NCBI RefSeq assembly: GCF_038502225.1 | Contig: NC_091293.1 | Coordinates: forward strand, 12,422,562 to 12,486,561 | From: Cherax quadricarinatus | Taxonomy: Eukaryota; Arthropoda; Malacostraca; Decapoda; Parastacidae | DNA: 64,000 bases | Direction of reading: 5' to 3' | Shown: in pieces, positions 32,225 to 44,375 of the stretch | Layout of the letters: every line of letters begins with the position of its first letter | Numbering within the stretch: position 1 is the first letter of the stretch | The notes under the pieces: model-generated | Database searches by the model: none | Told to the model about the DNA's origin: nothing | What the model saw: the letters and a program-made list of their open reading frames with translations, nothing else | Program-made: the position numbers and the translations under genes

Positions 32225-33451
32225 GTGTCACGAAACGATCTGGTGGCAAGACAGTACCAGGGTCAAGAAGGAAAACCACTCTGTAAATTCAAGTGCATGA
32301 CATTGAACATTAATGGATTGAGATCAGAGAGAAAGTGTGTATGGTTTAGTGAATATTTGGTGCGTAATAGTGTTGATGTGGTGTTCGTGCAGGAACACAA
32401 CTACAGACCAGGTTATGAGTTGAAGGTGAATGGGTATAATGTGTATGTGGAGCATGCGATAAGGTTGAAAGGAGGAGTTGCCATCCTGGTAAGGGAAACT
32501 AGTCCATTCGTAGTGAGGCATTGTGAGGGTGGGGAGGGGAGGGTGATTCGTGTAGATGGGTGGTGGGGTAAGGTACAGATGAGTTTGGTGTGTGTGTATG
32601 GTCCAGCAGAGGGAGATGTGCGTATTAAGAATAAATTTGTGAAGGATGTCCTAGTATATTATTTTCGTGCTTTGCCGGGTGTAGCTGTAATTGGTGGTGA
32701 TTGGAATTGTGTGATAAGGTGTAAGGATGTGGAACCTAGAGGGGCAGGGTATTGTTCGGGGATTTTGGGGGAATTATTAAATGGAGTGGGGTTAATGGAC
32801 GTTGGAGGGGGTGGGGTTGTAGAACATACTTTTGTTAGACGTGGATATGCTGCTAGACTGGATCGCTTGTATGTGCCCCGAACAGTAATAGTGAGCAGAG
32901 TGCGTGTGGTGGACGCGGTTTTTTCGGATCACAGAGGAGTAATGGTGGACCTAGAATGGGAGGGATTGCCTAGAAGGGGTCAAGGTTATTGGAAGTTAAA
33001 TGTGAAACTTTTGCAGGGTGAGGAATGTCGTCAGTCTTTTGCGCAATTGTGGGAACGGTTGGTGGATGAGGCGCCGGGGGATGATGAACTGGTAAATTGG
33101 TGGGATTCGGTGGCTAAAAATCATATCAGACAATATTATATTTGTCGTGGGAGGGAATATAATCGGTTAAAGTATGGGTTTCAAAGATATCTTGAAGGGC
33201 AGCTGCATGACTGTTATGCACGAGGAGGAGCAAGCTATCCAGTGCAGGACATTGAGGGTTTAAAGGAGAGTATTAGGGTATTGCAAAACGAGCGTTTTGA
33301 TGGTGCACAAATTATGGGAGGATTGGAAGAAGTGCTATGGGGTGATCGGCCGTCGGCTTGCATGTTAAGAGGCCAGAGAAAGAGGAGAGTGATGACGGAG
33401 ATGATGGGGTTAAACGTACATGTAGGGATGGAAGGGTATAGAGCGGGTTAA
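32225..33451 (+). CDS. APE endonuclease domain of the Tx1-like ORF2
   Basis: A 408-residue frame with the endonuclease signature: TLNINGLRSE (about residue 27), FVQEHN (about 54), GGVAIL (about 83), VYGPAEG, VIGGDWNCV (about 155) and SDHRGVMVDLEWEG (about 235). All catalytic positions (N, E, D/N, SDH) appear intact. The remainder (about 250-408) is the linker leading to the RT. It ends at a stop at 33449-33451, and the next frame starts four bases later, consistent with a small indel. Confidence 0.8.
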   Translation: MSRNDLVARQYQGQEGKPLCKFKCMTLNINGLRSERKCVWFSEYLVRNSVDVVFVQEHNYRPGYELKVNGYNVYVEHAIRLKGGVAILVRETSPFVVRHCEGGEGRVIRVDGWWGKVQMSLVCVYGPAEGDVRIKNKFVKDVLVYYFRALPGVAVIGGDWNCVIRCKDVEPRGAGYCSGILGELLNGVGLMDVGGGGVVEHTFVRRGYAARLDRLYVPRTVIVSRVRVVDAVFSDHRGVMVDLEWEGLPRRGQGYWKLNVKLLQGEECRQSFAQLWERLVDEAPGDDELVNWWDSVAKNHIRQYYICRGREYNRLKYGFQRYLEGQLHDCYARGGASYPVQDIEGLKESIRVLQNERFDGAQIMGGLEEVLWGDRPSACMLRGQRKRRVMTEMMGLNVHVGMEGYRAG

Positions 33452-33454
33452 GCA

Positions 33455-35131
33455 TTGGTAACGACAGAGGGTATGAGTGGATATGTAGACACTTGGTTTA
33501 AGTCATATACGCAAAGCGTGGGCATCCGTGAAGTGGCATTGGGGGAAATGGGAGAGTATGTGCAGTGTGAGCTTGATGGTCAAGATCGGGTGGCATTAGG
33601 TGGGCCGATTACAGAGTGTGAGATTTGGCAGGCGTTGTCAGGAGTGAGCTTGGGAAAGGCGCCGGGTATAGGTGGACTGCCAAATGATTTCTACGTAAAT
33701 AATTGGGGGGTTCTGAGGGTTTTTTTAGTAAGGCTGTTTAACATACTTAAGGCGGCTGAGGTAATGGGAGAGCAGCAACGGACGGCCGTTGTGGTGTTGG
33801 TACCGAAAGGGGAGCAGTCAACGGTAATGGATTATCGGGCACTTTCGCTTATGTGTGGAGATTATAAGTTGTTTGCGAGAATATTATGGAACAGAATCAA
33901 GAGGGTAATAGGCAAGGTAATTGATAGGGGGCAATATGGGGTGCCAGGAAGGTCGATGTATGAAGGGCATGGCATGATTCGAGAATTTATAGAGAAACGG
34001 GGGGAGTTGGGTGATGGAGGTTAGGTTAGGTTAGGTAAGGTTCGTCAGGAAACAGGACAAATGTTTCCTGACGCGGGTCTTAGTCAGATGATGACCCGCC
34101 TTTGGAGCTTTTGGTCATCTGACCGAGGCCTTCCGCTGGCTTACCGGTCCACCCCTTTAAAAATTATGGTCATGTATAACCAGTCTGTGTGGTGATGGAG
34201 GTGTATTGGCGTTAGATTGGAAGGCTGCTTATGATAGTGTAGAAAGGGAAGCGTTATGGAGGTTTATGCGTTGGCAAGGTTTTGGGGAAGAAATAATATC
34301 TTGGGCAAAATTATTGTATCAGGGGGCGTCGATGAGGGTGCAGGTTAACGGGAGGCTAGGAGTTAAAATACAGATGCGACGGGGACTGCACCAAGGCTGC
34401 CCACTATCACAAATATTGTTTGCGTGTATACAGGATCCATTTTATAGGACCATTCGGAGGTGTGTTGCGGGAGGTTGGGAGGGTACTGACCGGGGGGAGG
34501 GGGGCTGGTATCGTAGGTTATGTGGATGACACGACTGTTTTGGTGAGAGGTAATAGGGTGGGTAAGGTGGTGGCTGTGTTTGGGGAGGCTTCAGGTATGA
34601 AAATTGATGTTGAGAAGACTAAGTTTCTAGACCTAAGGGATAGTACAAATGGGGATGAGGTGGTAGGGGGTGGGTGGAAGGTGGTGGATCAATTAATGAT
34701 ATGTGGAATAATTTATGTGAGAAATACATGGGTGGCTCAAGAGGTGAATTCGGTGCGAATAGTGGATGGAGTATTGAAAAGACTTGGTGGTTTGAGGGCG
34801 GCGCAACTAACGCTGCATCAAAGAGTAATAGTGACGAACGTGCTATTGTACAGCAAGATATGGCATGTCGTTGTCATGTACCCGCTGATGAGACGTGAGG
34901 TGAAACGTTTACAACATGGGGTTTTTAGGTTTATATGGGGATCAGGCTGCGAATGGTTAAGTAGAGCAGTGTTAACACTTCCGGTCAGTCGGGGAGGGCT
35001 TTTACCTCTGGAAAAAAGGATGATGAGCGTGTACCTAAAACGAAGTTATATAAGGGAGGGGGGCGGGAGGGGAGGTGGACTTGTGAGAGTATGTAAGGAT
35101 ATGCAACGGTGGTGGGGGGGGGTAGGGATTT
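33455..35131 (+). pseudogene. Reverse transcriptase of the Tx1-like ORF2, split
   Basis: Three frame segments. 33455-34024 carries the LGKAPGIGGLPNDFY and VVLVPKG motifs and DYRALSL. 34206-34529 carries LALDWKAAYDSVER and GLHQGCPLSQILF. 34420-35133 carries the catalytic GYVDDTTVLV and the thumb region. The first break is the SINE at 34022-34190, whose precise discounting leaves the frame continuous (E-L-G-D-G-G then V-L-A-L). The second break near 34440-34500 is a simple frameshift just before YVDD. The catalytic residues are retained. Confidence 0.75.
34022..34190 (+). mobile_element. TTAGG-headed short interspersed element
   Basis: A 169-bp insertion beginning TAGGTTAGGTTAGGTAAGG. It contains two inverted segments (CAGGAAACAGGACAAATG/TTTCCTGACG, and a GTCAGATGATGAC/GGTCATCTGAC pair) and ends near 'ttaaaaattatggtcatg'. 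It is flanked by GGTGATGGAGGT at 34010-34021 and 34191-34202. TTAGG is the arthropod telomere repeat, which makes the 5' end notable. Confidence 0.85.
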
Positions 35132-35783
35132 AATAGTTGGTGAGGCCATGTTGAGGTTATTAATGACAGTGAGGGACCCGTCGTGTGTTAAATTGCGGGT
35201 CCTCGAAGGAGTGGAAGGTAGGTCAGTGGTGGCTGCTGTTCAAGGAGCATACCCTATGTATGCGTGGAACGAAATATGGACACGTCTAAAACAATTACGT
35301 GTAAAACCGGGTGTTCGGGAGGTAATGTTTAGATTTTTACATGGGATTTTGCTGTCTGGGGTTGTCCTATTCAATAGGAGGATAAGGGAGGGAGGGGAAT
35401 GTAGAGCGTGTGGAAGCATGGAGACAATTTTGCATGCGGTGTATTTTTGTGACTGTATAGAAGTTGTGCGGGTCTGGTTAGGAAAGGTGTTTAGGTTAGT
35501 GGGTGGGGGAGGGTTGCAGGTGTTGCGGGCTTTAAGTTTGGATATAGGTGGGGTGAGTAAGATGGTGGAGAATGCAGTGGCGTATTTGGTCACGGATTTT
35601 ATATATACATCATGGGCCATGAGGGAGGTGAGCGTGGATGAGAGGATAAAGGTGTTAGCTGCGACATTTTACAGAACTAAGTATCGTAATAGGGAAATTT
35701 ATGGAGGGAGTTGGGAGACTGCTTTTACTGAGGGCTATCGGAGTTTTAGGTTGATGGATTTATGGGATTTACGTGCAATGTAA
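35109..35783 (+). pseudogene. C-terminal domain of the Tx1-like ORF2
   Basis: The frame carries CRACGSMETILHAVYFC (about residue 97), the C-x2-C-x7-H-x4-C knuckle that closes ORF2 in L1/Tx1- and R2-type elements and helps bind target DNA or RNA. It overlaps the preceding frame by about 25 bp, so a further frameshift separates the two. The stop at 35781 ends the ORF. Confidence 0.65.
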
Positions 35784-36603
35784 GGGGTCGCGGTGGGCTG
35801 GCTTCCCGATAAGGACAGTGTGAAAGGGTTTAGTGTGGAAGAGAATGAATATAGTACTGAGACATAAGTGCCTTTGACTGTGTGATGAGCGGGTTGTGTG
35901 TTGTGAACGATACAAGTTCTTCAATTTAATTATTAATTATGTAATTGACAAAGGACGACAGATGTCGTAATGTGATGGAATATTATATATCTGCAACGAA
36001 ATTATTGGTATGTGTGTAATGAAATGACAATGTGGGTGCACTGTGTGAATGCGAAATATATATATACACATGAAGTATTGCGTGTGGTAGGAAGGCTTCA
36101 GTATTTATCGACGTGTGAAGGTCATGCACTGTTATGTTTTGTGCTAACAGACTTACATCTTAGTAGTGGTTTTAATGATATGGACGAAATATTTTTAGAA
36201 AGCTTGACTTATCCTGTTTTCTTAATACATATTGTTTTTTCATGGGAGCTCTATAGAGCCCGTAGGTTTAGGTTACCATTGAATTGATATATATTATAGG
36301 GTAATTGATGGATGACATAGGATTAGGTTTTTGTAGTTTCACTGGTTGTGTTGTAAAGTGTATGTAACATATGTATATATTTATACCTTCCTGGAGAAGG
36401 TGATATGTTTGGGTGTTTAGTAGATATACGTTGTACATGAATCATGTAGAATTGAATTTTATATTATCTCAATACATTGAGTGATACTGAACGTATCATG
36501 TTGTTCAATATGGAATAATGAAAGTATTTCGTACAATATACAGTTATATATAAAGATTGTTACGTGTCAGGTGGATTGACATGCAAGAAAGGGGGGGGTA
36601 GTG

Positions 36604-36714
36604 TTTTCAGAATGTAAGGTGTACATTCTGTGGCAGGATGTACAATGTAAGGTGTACATTCTGTGGCAGGATGTACAATGTAAGGTGTACATTCTGTGGC
36701 AGGATGTACAATCA
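36604..36714. repeat. 33-bp tandem repeat in the 3' region
   Basis: About three near-perfect copies of a 33-bp unit containing GTAAGGTGTACATTCTGTGG and CAGGATGTAC. Each unit holds the inverted pair GTGTACATTC and GAATGTAAGG-like sequence, so it could fold. It lies in the 3' untranslated region of the Tx1-like element. Confidence 0.9.
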
Positions 36715-36975
36715 GGAATTAGATGTATTTGCCAAGAAGTCTTTAGGTTAGATTTAGTGTTCCAGACATAATGTCATTACTTCAAGGATTGGAATGCTCA
36801 TTGTTTACTGTACAGATTTGTGTATTTCAGATGTAATATGTTAATTGGAAAGTACATTTATTATGCAGAATTTTTCACCACTGTTTTCACTATGTAATTT
36901 GTCATTTACTTTTATGTACTATGTATGTCTTTTAAATAAGATATAAAAAAAAATTCATGTATTGTAGTAAAGGCT

Positions 36976-37052
36976 GGTCTAGTGGCTAACGCGACGGGCT
37001 GGAGTTTTGAGACTCTATGACCGCGGGTTCAATCCCGGCCGGGGGTATGGTT
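36976..37052 (+). mobile_element. Retroposed tRNA-like sequence with 11-bp target duplication
   Basis: A 77-bp insertion flanked by TAGTAAAGGCT at 36965-36975 and 37053-37063. It has an A-box-like GGTCTAGTGG, an anticodon-like stem GAGT/ACTC and a B box GGTTCAATCCC. It is essentially only the length of a tRNA, so it may be a minimal SINE or a retroposed tRNA instead of a full SINE. Confidence 0.7.
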
Positions 37053-37063
37053 TAGTAAAGGCT

Positions 37064-37900
37064 AGTTTTCTTTGAATTGCCTCGCTAGCAAACCATTCAG
37101 AATTACCGCAGTCATGCAGATCTCTGAGGTTGTTTGTCAAACTCATGGCCTCAATACGGAACTTCTCTAAGCTCCGACGGTCATGACGGCAACCCTCAAA
37201 ATCCATCAGCGGATACCACATAGCTATCTTTATTTCACCTGTATTCCCAAACATGTCTTTCAATTGATCCTTGGCATGCTGGTAACTGGCATCGGTGGTT
37301 GGGTAGTGCCTGACTAAGTCTAGGGTCTTGCCCTTAACCTGGGACCGTTAATAGTTTGACTGCATCCGACAAATCATTCCTGACGTCTATCTCGGTCTTA
37401 AACTGATCCAAAAACGCGATGTACTCTGTAAATACCATCAAACGTCGGTAAATTTAATTGTGGTAACCTAGGCAAGATTGTGGCTGGAGTCTCACTACTT
37501 GTACTCCCAGCTGCATTAATCATAGTACCTGGCACGTTAGCCTTTAATACTTTTATTTCATCGTTATACTTTTGCATCTCCTCATGACACTACATCATCT
37601 TTAGCAAATTCATCCCGAGCTTGCTTGTAACTCTCCCTGGACTCATTATCTTCAACAGCTTTGTCAGTCTTATAACAGATACTCTGTCTCATAGGCCTGC
37701 CACTTTTCTTCTGAAAGCTTCAGGCAGCCTTGTAAATAATAGCAATCTACATTATTGTGTTGGCTAATCCCTTTATATCTGTTGCGTACTTTGTTCAAAT
37801 GCCCTTTACATGCAGCCAGTTACTGACCATTTTAACTTTACTAGCATGGAAACAGACTCTTCTTGATTTTCTTCAACCACTGTCGTGTTTTATAGTGCAA
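37064..37900 (-). pseudogene. BEL/Pao-type gag relic
   Basis: Minus-strand fragments in several frames include LPQLNLPTFDG (about 37460) and pieces such as the D-R-R-S-L-E-K-F-R stretch in 37015-37263. This resembles the core of BEL/Pao gag (L-P-x-L-x-L-P-x-F-x-G). Many stops are present. Together with 29431-30280 it suggests one old LTR element split by the Tx1-like insertion, though continuity is not proven. Confidence 0.45.
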
Positions 37901-38420
37901 TACTAACTCGTACTAGCCCACCCCACAGCACGACAGAAAGTAAGGTAGAAGCAAATGCGTCTCAGCGCTCTTCAGTAATTGTAACAATTTTCTGTATCAT
38001 ATAATGACTCGATTCTGAATCAGATTTTAAGCCATCAGCGTTCAGTCCTAGCTGGGCCTTTTTCAACAGTCTACAATTTATACGTCGAGCATTTCGGTTG
38101 AAATCATTGGCAGTAATTTTGTACTTACTTTCTGGTTGTGGAAACCTGTGTTCTACCAGGATTATTGTGATTCTCAAAGCACAGCGCCCGTGAAAGGAAT
38201 TTGCCACTTGTAAAATACTTTATAGGTAGTAGGTTGGTAGACAGCAGCCACCCAGGGAAGTACTACCGTCCTGCCCAATGAGTGTGAAACAGAAACCTGT
38301 AACTGTTTTAAATGATGGTAGGATTGCTGGTGTCTTTTTCTATCTCATAAACACGCTAGATAACAGGGATATCTTGCTACTCCTACTTACAGTTTGGTCA
38401 CACTTCACAGACATGCTCAT
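37901..38420. other. Spacer, no confident gene
   Basis: A minus-strand frame at 37962-38207 has no recognised domain. It may be the gag upstream part of the BEL/Pao relic. The remainder shows nothing. Confidence 0.35.
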
Positions 38421-38422
38421 GC

Positions 38423-38508
<86 letters not shown>
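38421..38508. repeat. (TA)n microsatellite
   Basis: About 88 bp of nearly pure TA, immediately upstream of the RTE element 5' region. Confidence 0.97.
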
Positions 38509-38511
<3 letters not shown>

Positions 38512-38712
38512 CATCTAGGTTTTTTCTCCTTTTTCTAAATAGCTCTTGTTCCTCTTTATTTCTTCTATTGTCCATGGGGAAGTGGAAAAGAATCTTTCCT
38601 CCGTAAGCCATGCATGTCGTATGAGGCGACTAAAATGCCGGGAGCAATGGGCTAGTAACCCCTTCTCCTGTAGACATTTACTAAAAAAGAGAAGAAGAAA
38701 AACTTTATAAAA

Positions 38713-40522
38713 CTGGGATGCTTGAATGTGCGTGGATGTAGTGCGGAGGACAAGAAACAGATGATTGCTGATGTTAAGAATGAAAAGAAGTTGGATGTCC
38801 TGGTCCTAAGCGAAACAAAGCTGAAGGGGGTAGGGGAGTTTCGGTGGGGGGAAATAAATGGGATTAAATCTGGAGTATCTGAAAGAGTTAGAGCTAAGGA
38901 AGGGGTAGCAATAATGTTGAAGGATCAGTTATGGAAGGAGAAAAGATAATATGAATGTGTAAATTCAAGGATTATGTGGATTAAAGTAAAGGTTGGATGT
39001 GAAAAGTGGGTCATAATAAGCGTGTATGCACCTGGAGAAGAGAGGAATGCAGAGGAGAGAGAGAGATTTTGGGAGATGTTAAGTGAATGTATAGGAGCCT
39101 TTGAACCAAGTGAGAGAGTAATTGTGGTAGGGGACCTGAATGCTAAAGTAGGAGAAACTTTTAGAGAGGGTGTGGTAGGTAAGTTTGGGGTGCCAGGTGT
39201 AAATGATAATGGGAGGCCTTTGATTGAACTTTGTATAGAAAGGGGTTTAGTTATAGGTAATACATATTTTAAGAAAAAGGATAAATAAGTATACAAGATA
39301 TGATGTAGGGCGAAATGACAGTAGTTTGTTTGATTATGTATTGGTAGATAAAAGACTGTTGAGCAGACTTCAGGATGAACATGTTTATAGAGGGGCCACA
39401 GATATATCAGATCACTTTTTAGTTGTAGCTACACTGAGAGTAAAAGGTAGATGGGATACAAGGGGAATAGAAGCATCAGGTAAGAGAGAGGTGAAGGTTT
39501 ATAAAATAAAAGAGGAGGCAGTTAGGGTAAGATGTAAACACCTATTGGAGGATAGATGGGCTAATGAGAGCATAGGCAATGGGGTCGAAGAGGTATGGGG
39601 TAGGTTTAAAAATGTAGTGTTAGAGTGTTCAGCAGAAGTTTGTGGTTACAGGAAAGTGGGTGCGGGAGGGAAAAGGAGCGATTGGTGGAATGATGATGTA
39701 AAGAGAGTAGTAAGGGAGAAAAAGTTAGCATATGAGAAGTTTTTACAAAGTAGAAGTGATGCAAGGAGGGAAGAGTATATGGAGAAAAAGAGAGAGGTTA
39801 AGAGAGTGGTGAAGCAATGTAAAAAGAGAGCAAATGAGAGAGTGGGTGAGATGTTATCAACAAATTTTGTTGAAAATAAGAAAAAGTTTTGGAGTGAGAT
39901 TAACAAGTTAAGGAAGCCTAGAGAACAAATGGATTTGTCAGTTAAAAATAGGAGAGGAGAGTTATTAAATGGAGAGTTAGAGGTATTGGGAAGATGGAGG
40001 GAATATTTTGAGGAATTGTTAAATGTTGATGAAGATAGGGAAGCTGTGATTTCGTGTATAGGACAAGGAGGATTAACATCTTGTAGGAGTGAGGAAGAGC
40101 CAGTTGTGAGTGTGGGGGAAGTTCGTGAGGCAGTAGGTAAAATGAAAGGAGGTAAGGCAGCTGGGATTGATGGGATAAAGATAGAAATGTTAAAAGCAGG
40201 TGGGGATATAATTTTGGAGTGGTTGGTGCTATTATTTAATAAATGTATGGAAGAGGGTAAGGTACCTAGGGATTGGCAGAGAGCATGCATAGTTCCTTTG
40301 TATAAAGGCAAAGGGGACAAAAGAGAGTGCAAAAATTATAGGGAGATAAGTCTGTTGAGTATACCTGGTAAAGTGTATGGTAGAGTTATTATTAAAAGAA
40401 TTAAGAGTAAGACGGAGAATAGGATAACAGATGAACAAGGAGGCTTTAGGAAAGGTAGGGGGTGTGTGGACCAGGTGTTTACAGTGAAACATATAAGTGA
40501 ACAGTATTTAGATAAGGCTTAG
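38713..40522 (+). pseudogene. RTE endonuclease and first half of RT
   Basis: Frame pieces 38713-38949, 38974-39288 and 39326-40522. Endonuclease motifs are LNVRGCS, LVLSETKL (Glu intact), GVAIML, VVGDLNAKVG and DISDHFLV. They are followed by the RTE linker (WWNDDVKRVVREKK) and RT motifs KAAGIDGI, IVPLYKGKGD, ISLLSIPGKVYGRVI and EQGGFRKGRGCVDQ. One in-frame stop (38947) and one frameshift (about 39290-39325) interrupt it. It then meets the insertion at 40523, just before the L-E-K-A-Y-D motif. Confidence 0.85.
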
Positions 40523-41766
<1,244 letters not shown>

Positions 41767-43025
41767 CAATTCAATTCAAGTTTATTCTCTATAATGGTTA
41801 CAATGTGGGGTTTGCAGGTTTTGGGTATTTTGTGGTTTACATGTTATAAAATACTAATTACAGAGGGGCCACTAGGACACCTAGCATGGCTAGGCATTTC
41901 GAGCAGACTTAGATTAATTCTTAACATTAAATCCTTACAGATTATAGTATTAATTTGTGAGTTTAGCAATGTGAATGCTTTTGTTTTGGCACAATACAAA
42001 GTGTCTATATTTGAGTATCATAGGCAAACTTATGACTAGTTAGGATTTATTATTTTAAGATTAATATTAGTATTTCTGGGTTTATAGTCAGTGGGTGAGT
42101 GAGTGTAATTTTGAACCACCAGGTGGTTATCATGTAGTTAGTTGTCGGGGTGGATCAGGGAGATAAGATGTTTTCTAACTGTAGTTTTGAAAGTGATGAA
42201 TGTGTCTGCAGTTCTAGAGTTTTCAGGTAGGGTGTTCCAGATTTTAGGTCCTTTGAAATACATTGAATTTTTGTAAAGGTTTAGTCGAACACGGGGAATG
42301 TCACAGAGATGCTTGTGTCTGGTGTTATGCCTGTGGATCCTGTCACAACTATCAAGAAAGCATTTTAGGTCAAGGTTAATATTGGAATTTAAGGTCCTGT
42401 AGATATAGATTGCACAGTAGTAAGTGTGGATGTACTGAACAGGGAGTAAGTTTAGATCTATGAAGAGTGGGGGGGGGTGTGTTGCCAGGGATGGGATTTA
42501 GTGATTATTCTTACTGCAGCTTTTTGTTGGGTTATTATTGGCTTTAGGTGTGTTGCTGCAGTTGAACCCCAAGCACAGATAGCATAGGTGAGGTATGGAT
42601 ATATAAGTGAATGGTATAGTGTGAGAAGGGCAGTTTGCGGTATGTAGTATCGTATCTTGGAGAGGATCCCCACCGTTTTGGATACTTTTTTGTTATGTGT
42701 TGGATATGGGTGCTGAAATTTAGGTTGTTGTCAAGGTATAGGCCAAGGAATTTGCCCTCATTATGTCTGGCAATTAGAGTGTTGTCGATCTTAATGTTAA
42801 GTTGGGCAACACCTGCTCTGCTACACCAGTGTTAAGTGTAAGTTTATTGGCTGTCATCCAAGTCGATATTTTGAGCAGCTCCTCGTTAACAATGGTGTTG
42901 AGGGTGGCAAGATTAGGGTGGGAGATGACATAAGTCGTGTCGTCAGCAAAGAGAATGGGTTTCAGGTGTTGGGATATGTTTGGAAGATCATTGATGTAAA
43001 TGAGGAAGAGCAGGGGTCCAAGGGT
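41767..43025 (-). mobile_element. 5'-truncated LINE inserted in the RTE element
   Basis: A minus-strand element with the tail (TTGAAT)n at 41767 and a 5' cut at about 43025. Encoded pieces are GPLLFLIYINDL and ILFADDTTYV (42774-43115), LYHSLIYPYLTYAICAWGS (42458-42673) and a C-terminal block near 42180-42350. FADD is retained, but stops and frameshifts separate the parts. The clade is uncertain (Jockey or L2 group). The tail matches 30405-30560. Confidence 0.75.
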
Positions 43026-43414
43026 GTGAAGCATGGGTGATGAATGTTGCAGCAAGGAGAAGGCTGGAGGCAGTGGAGATGTCATGTCTGAGGGAATTGT
43101 GTGGTGTGAATACAATGCAGAGAATTCGTAGTTTGGAAGTTAGGAAGAGGTGCGGGATTGCCAAAACTGTTGTCCAGAGGGCTGAGGAAGGGTTGTTGAG
43201 GTGGTTCGGACATGTAGAGAGAATGGAGCGAAACAGAATGGCTTCAAGAGTGTATCAGTCTGTAGTGGAAGGAAGGCGGGGTAGGGGTCGGCCTAGGAAA
43301 GATTGGAGGGAGGGGGTAAAGGAGGTTTTGTGTGAGAGGGGCTTGGACTTCCAACAGGTATGCGTGAGCGTGTTTGATAGGAGTGAATGGAGACAAATGG
43401 TTTTTAATACTTGA
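43026..43414 (+). pseudogene. RTE ORF2 C-terminal part
   Basis: Continues the RTE frame after the insertion: GCEAWVMN-type start, RRRLEAVEMSCLRELCG, RRCG-like K-R-C-G-I-A-K, WFGHVERM, GRGRPRKDWREGV, ending R-S-E-W-R-Q-M-V-F-N-T. The frame is intact from 43037 to the stop at 43412. The untranslated 3' end follows to about 43672. Confidence 0.85.
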
Positions 43415-43672
43415 CGTGCTGTTGGAGTGTGAGCAAAGTAACATTTATGAAGGGGTTCAGGGAAACCGGCAGGCCGGACTTGAGTCCTGGAGATGGGAAG
43501 TACAGTGCCTGCACTCTGAAGGAGGGGTGTTAATGTTGCAGTTTAAAAACTGTAGTGTAAAGCACCCTTCTGGCAAGACAGTGATGGAGTGAATGATGGT
43601 GAAAGCTTTTCTTTTTCGGGCCACCCTGCCTTGGTGAGAATCGGCCAGTGTGTTAATAATAAAAAAATACTT

Positions 43673-43875
43673 TCTGATATTACTAATCGCACAGCTTGGC
43701 ACAATATCATTACCCCCCAGAAACAAAACTGTCAAGTAATGTGAAGAGCTAAACGCCACCTTCAGTAATGAATCTTTATTAAAATTCAGTACTCTAGCCC
43801 CCGGTGATCTGAATATCTTTACACCCTGGGATTTCTAGGAAACTCACTGGAAGCTGACTGTGCCACGTACAAGGG
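43673..43875. other. Spacer, no gene seen
   Basis: Short sequence between the RTE tail and the R9 inverted-repeat element. No structure recognised. Confidence 0.4.
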
Positions 43876-44375
43876 ATACAAGATGCAAAACAATCACGGA
43901 GAGAGTTGAATGATAGCTCTAGGCCTTTCATACTGCAATCAACACATAATTAGGAGCTTGCAATTATGCAGAAAAGAGGAGGTAGAAGCAAATAGGATCA
44001 CAAGGAACACCTTTGCTGGAGTGGGGGAAAGAAGCCGGAGGCAGGAGGCAGGAAGTACCCCTAGGCATACCAATGCCCATAGCCAGAAAGATTGAATATT
44101 ATAGTATTAAAAAAAGTAATTGAGTCCACAAGCACTGATATTGTAACAGTAGCTTAATGAACGTGACATGGCACTTATCAAAAATTCAGTCAGACTATGC
44201 TATAACAGTTGACTCCTGTCTCCCCCTCTCTTCCTCACTCTAGCAAAGGCATTCCCTGTAATCGTATTTGCTTGGTCCTCCTCTTTTCTGCAACATTGCA
44301 AGCGCCTGAGGATGTATTGAATGCAACACGAAAGGCGTAGAGCTATCATTCAACAACCCCAAGGTTGTTTTGCTC
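43876..44375. mobile_element. R9 terminal-inverted-repeat element
   Basis: The left end (about 43880-43935) is the reverse complement of the right end (about 44330-44372). Shared sequence includes AGAGCTATCATTCAAC and GTTGTTTTGC. Near the right end a hairpin-type motif (44306-44337) reads CTGAGGA, T, GTATTG-AATG-CAACAC, GAAAGGCG, the same order of parts as R1-R5. Here the helix I strands (GCGC and GCGT) would leave almost no stem III. It is possibly a more distant PLE-type terminal repeat. Confidence 0.5.

Larger units (their letters stand above)
30991..36960 (+). mobile_element. Tx1/L1-like non-LTR retrotransposon
   Basis: A plus-strand element with ORF1 (31040-31645 and further frames to about 32286), an ORF2 of endonuclease, RT and C-terminal zinc knuckle (32225-35783), and a long AT-rich 3' region holding a 33-bp tandem repeat and ending in an A-rich stretch at about 36945-36955. 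Assignment to the L1/Tx1 group rests on the arrangement after the RT: a FIWG...P..RGGL block and a terminal C-x2-C-x7-H-x4-C knuckle. ORF2 is broken by at least three frame changes and one SINE. 35790-36600 is AT-rich and shows no further gene. Confidence 0.7.

Noticed and set aside
36012..36287. 91-residue frame after the Tx1-like element
   Set aside because: It lies in the AT-rich 3' region, has no motif, and codon use is unremarkable.
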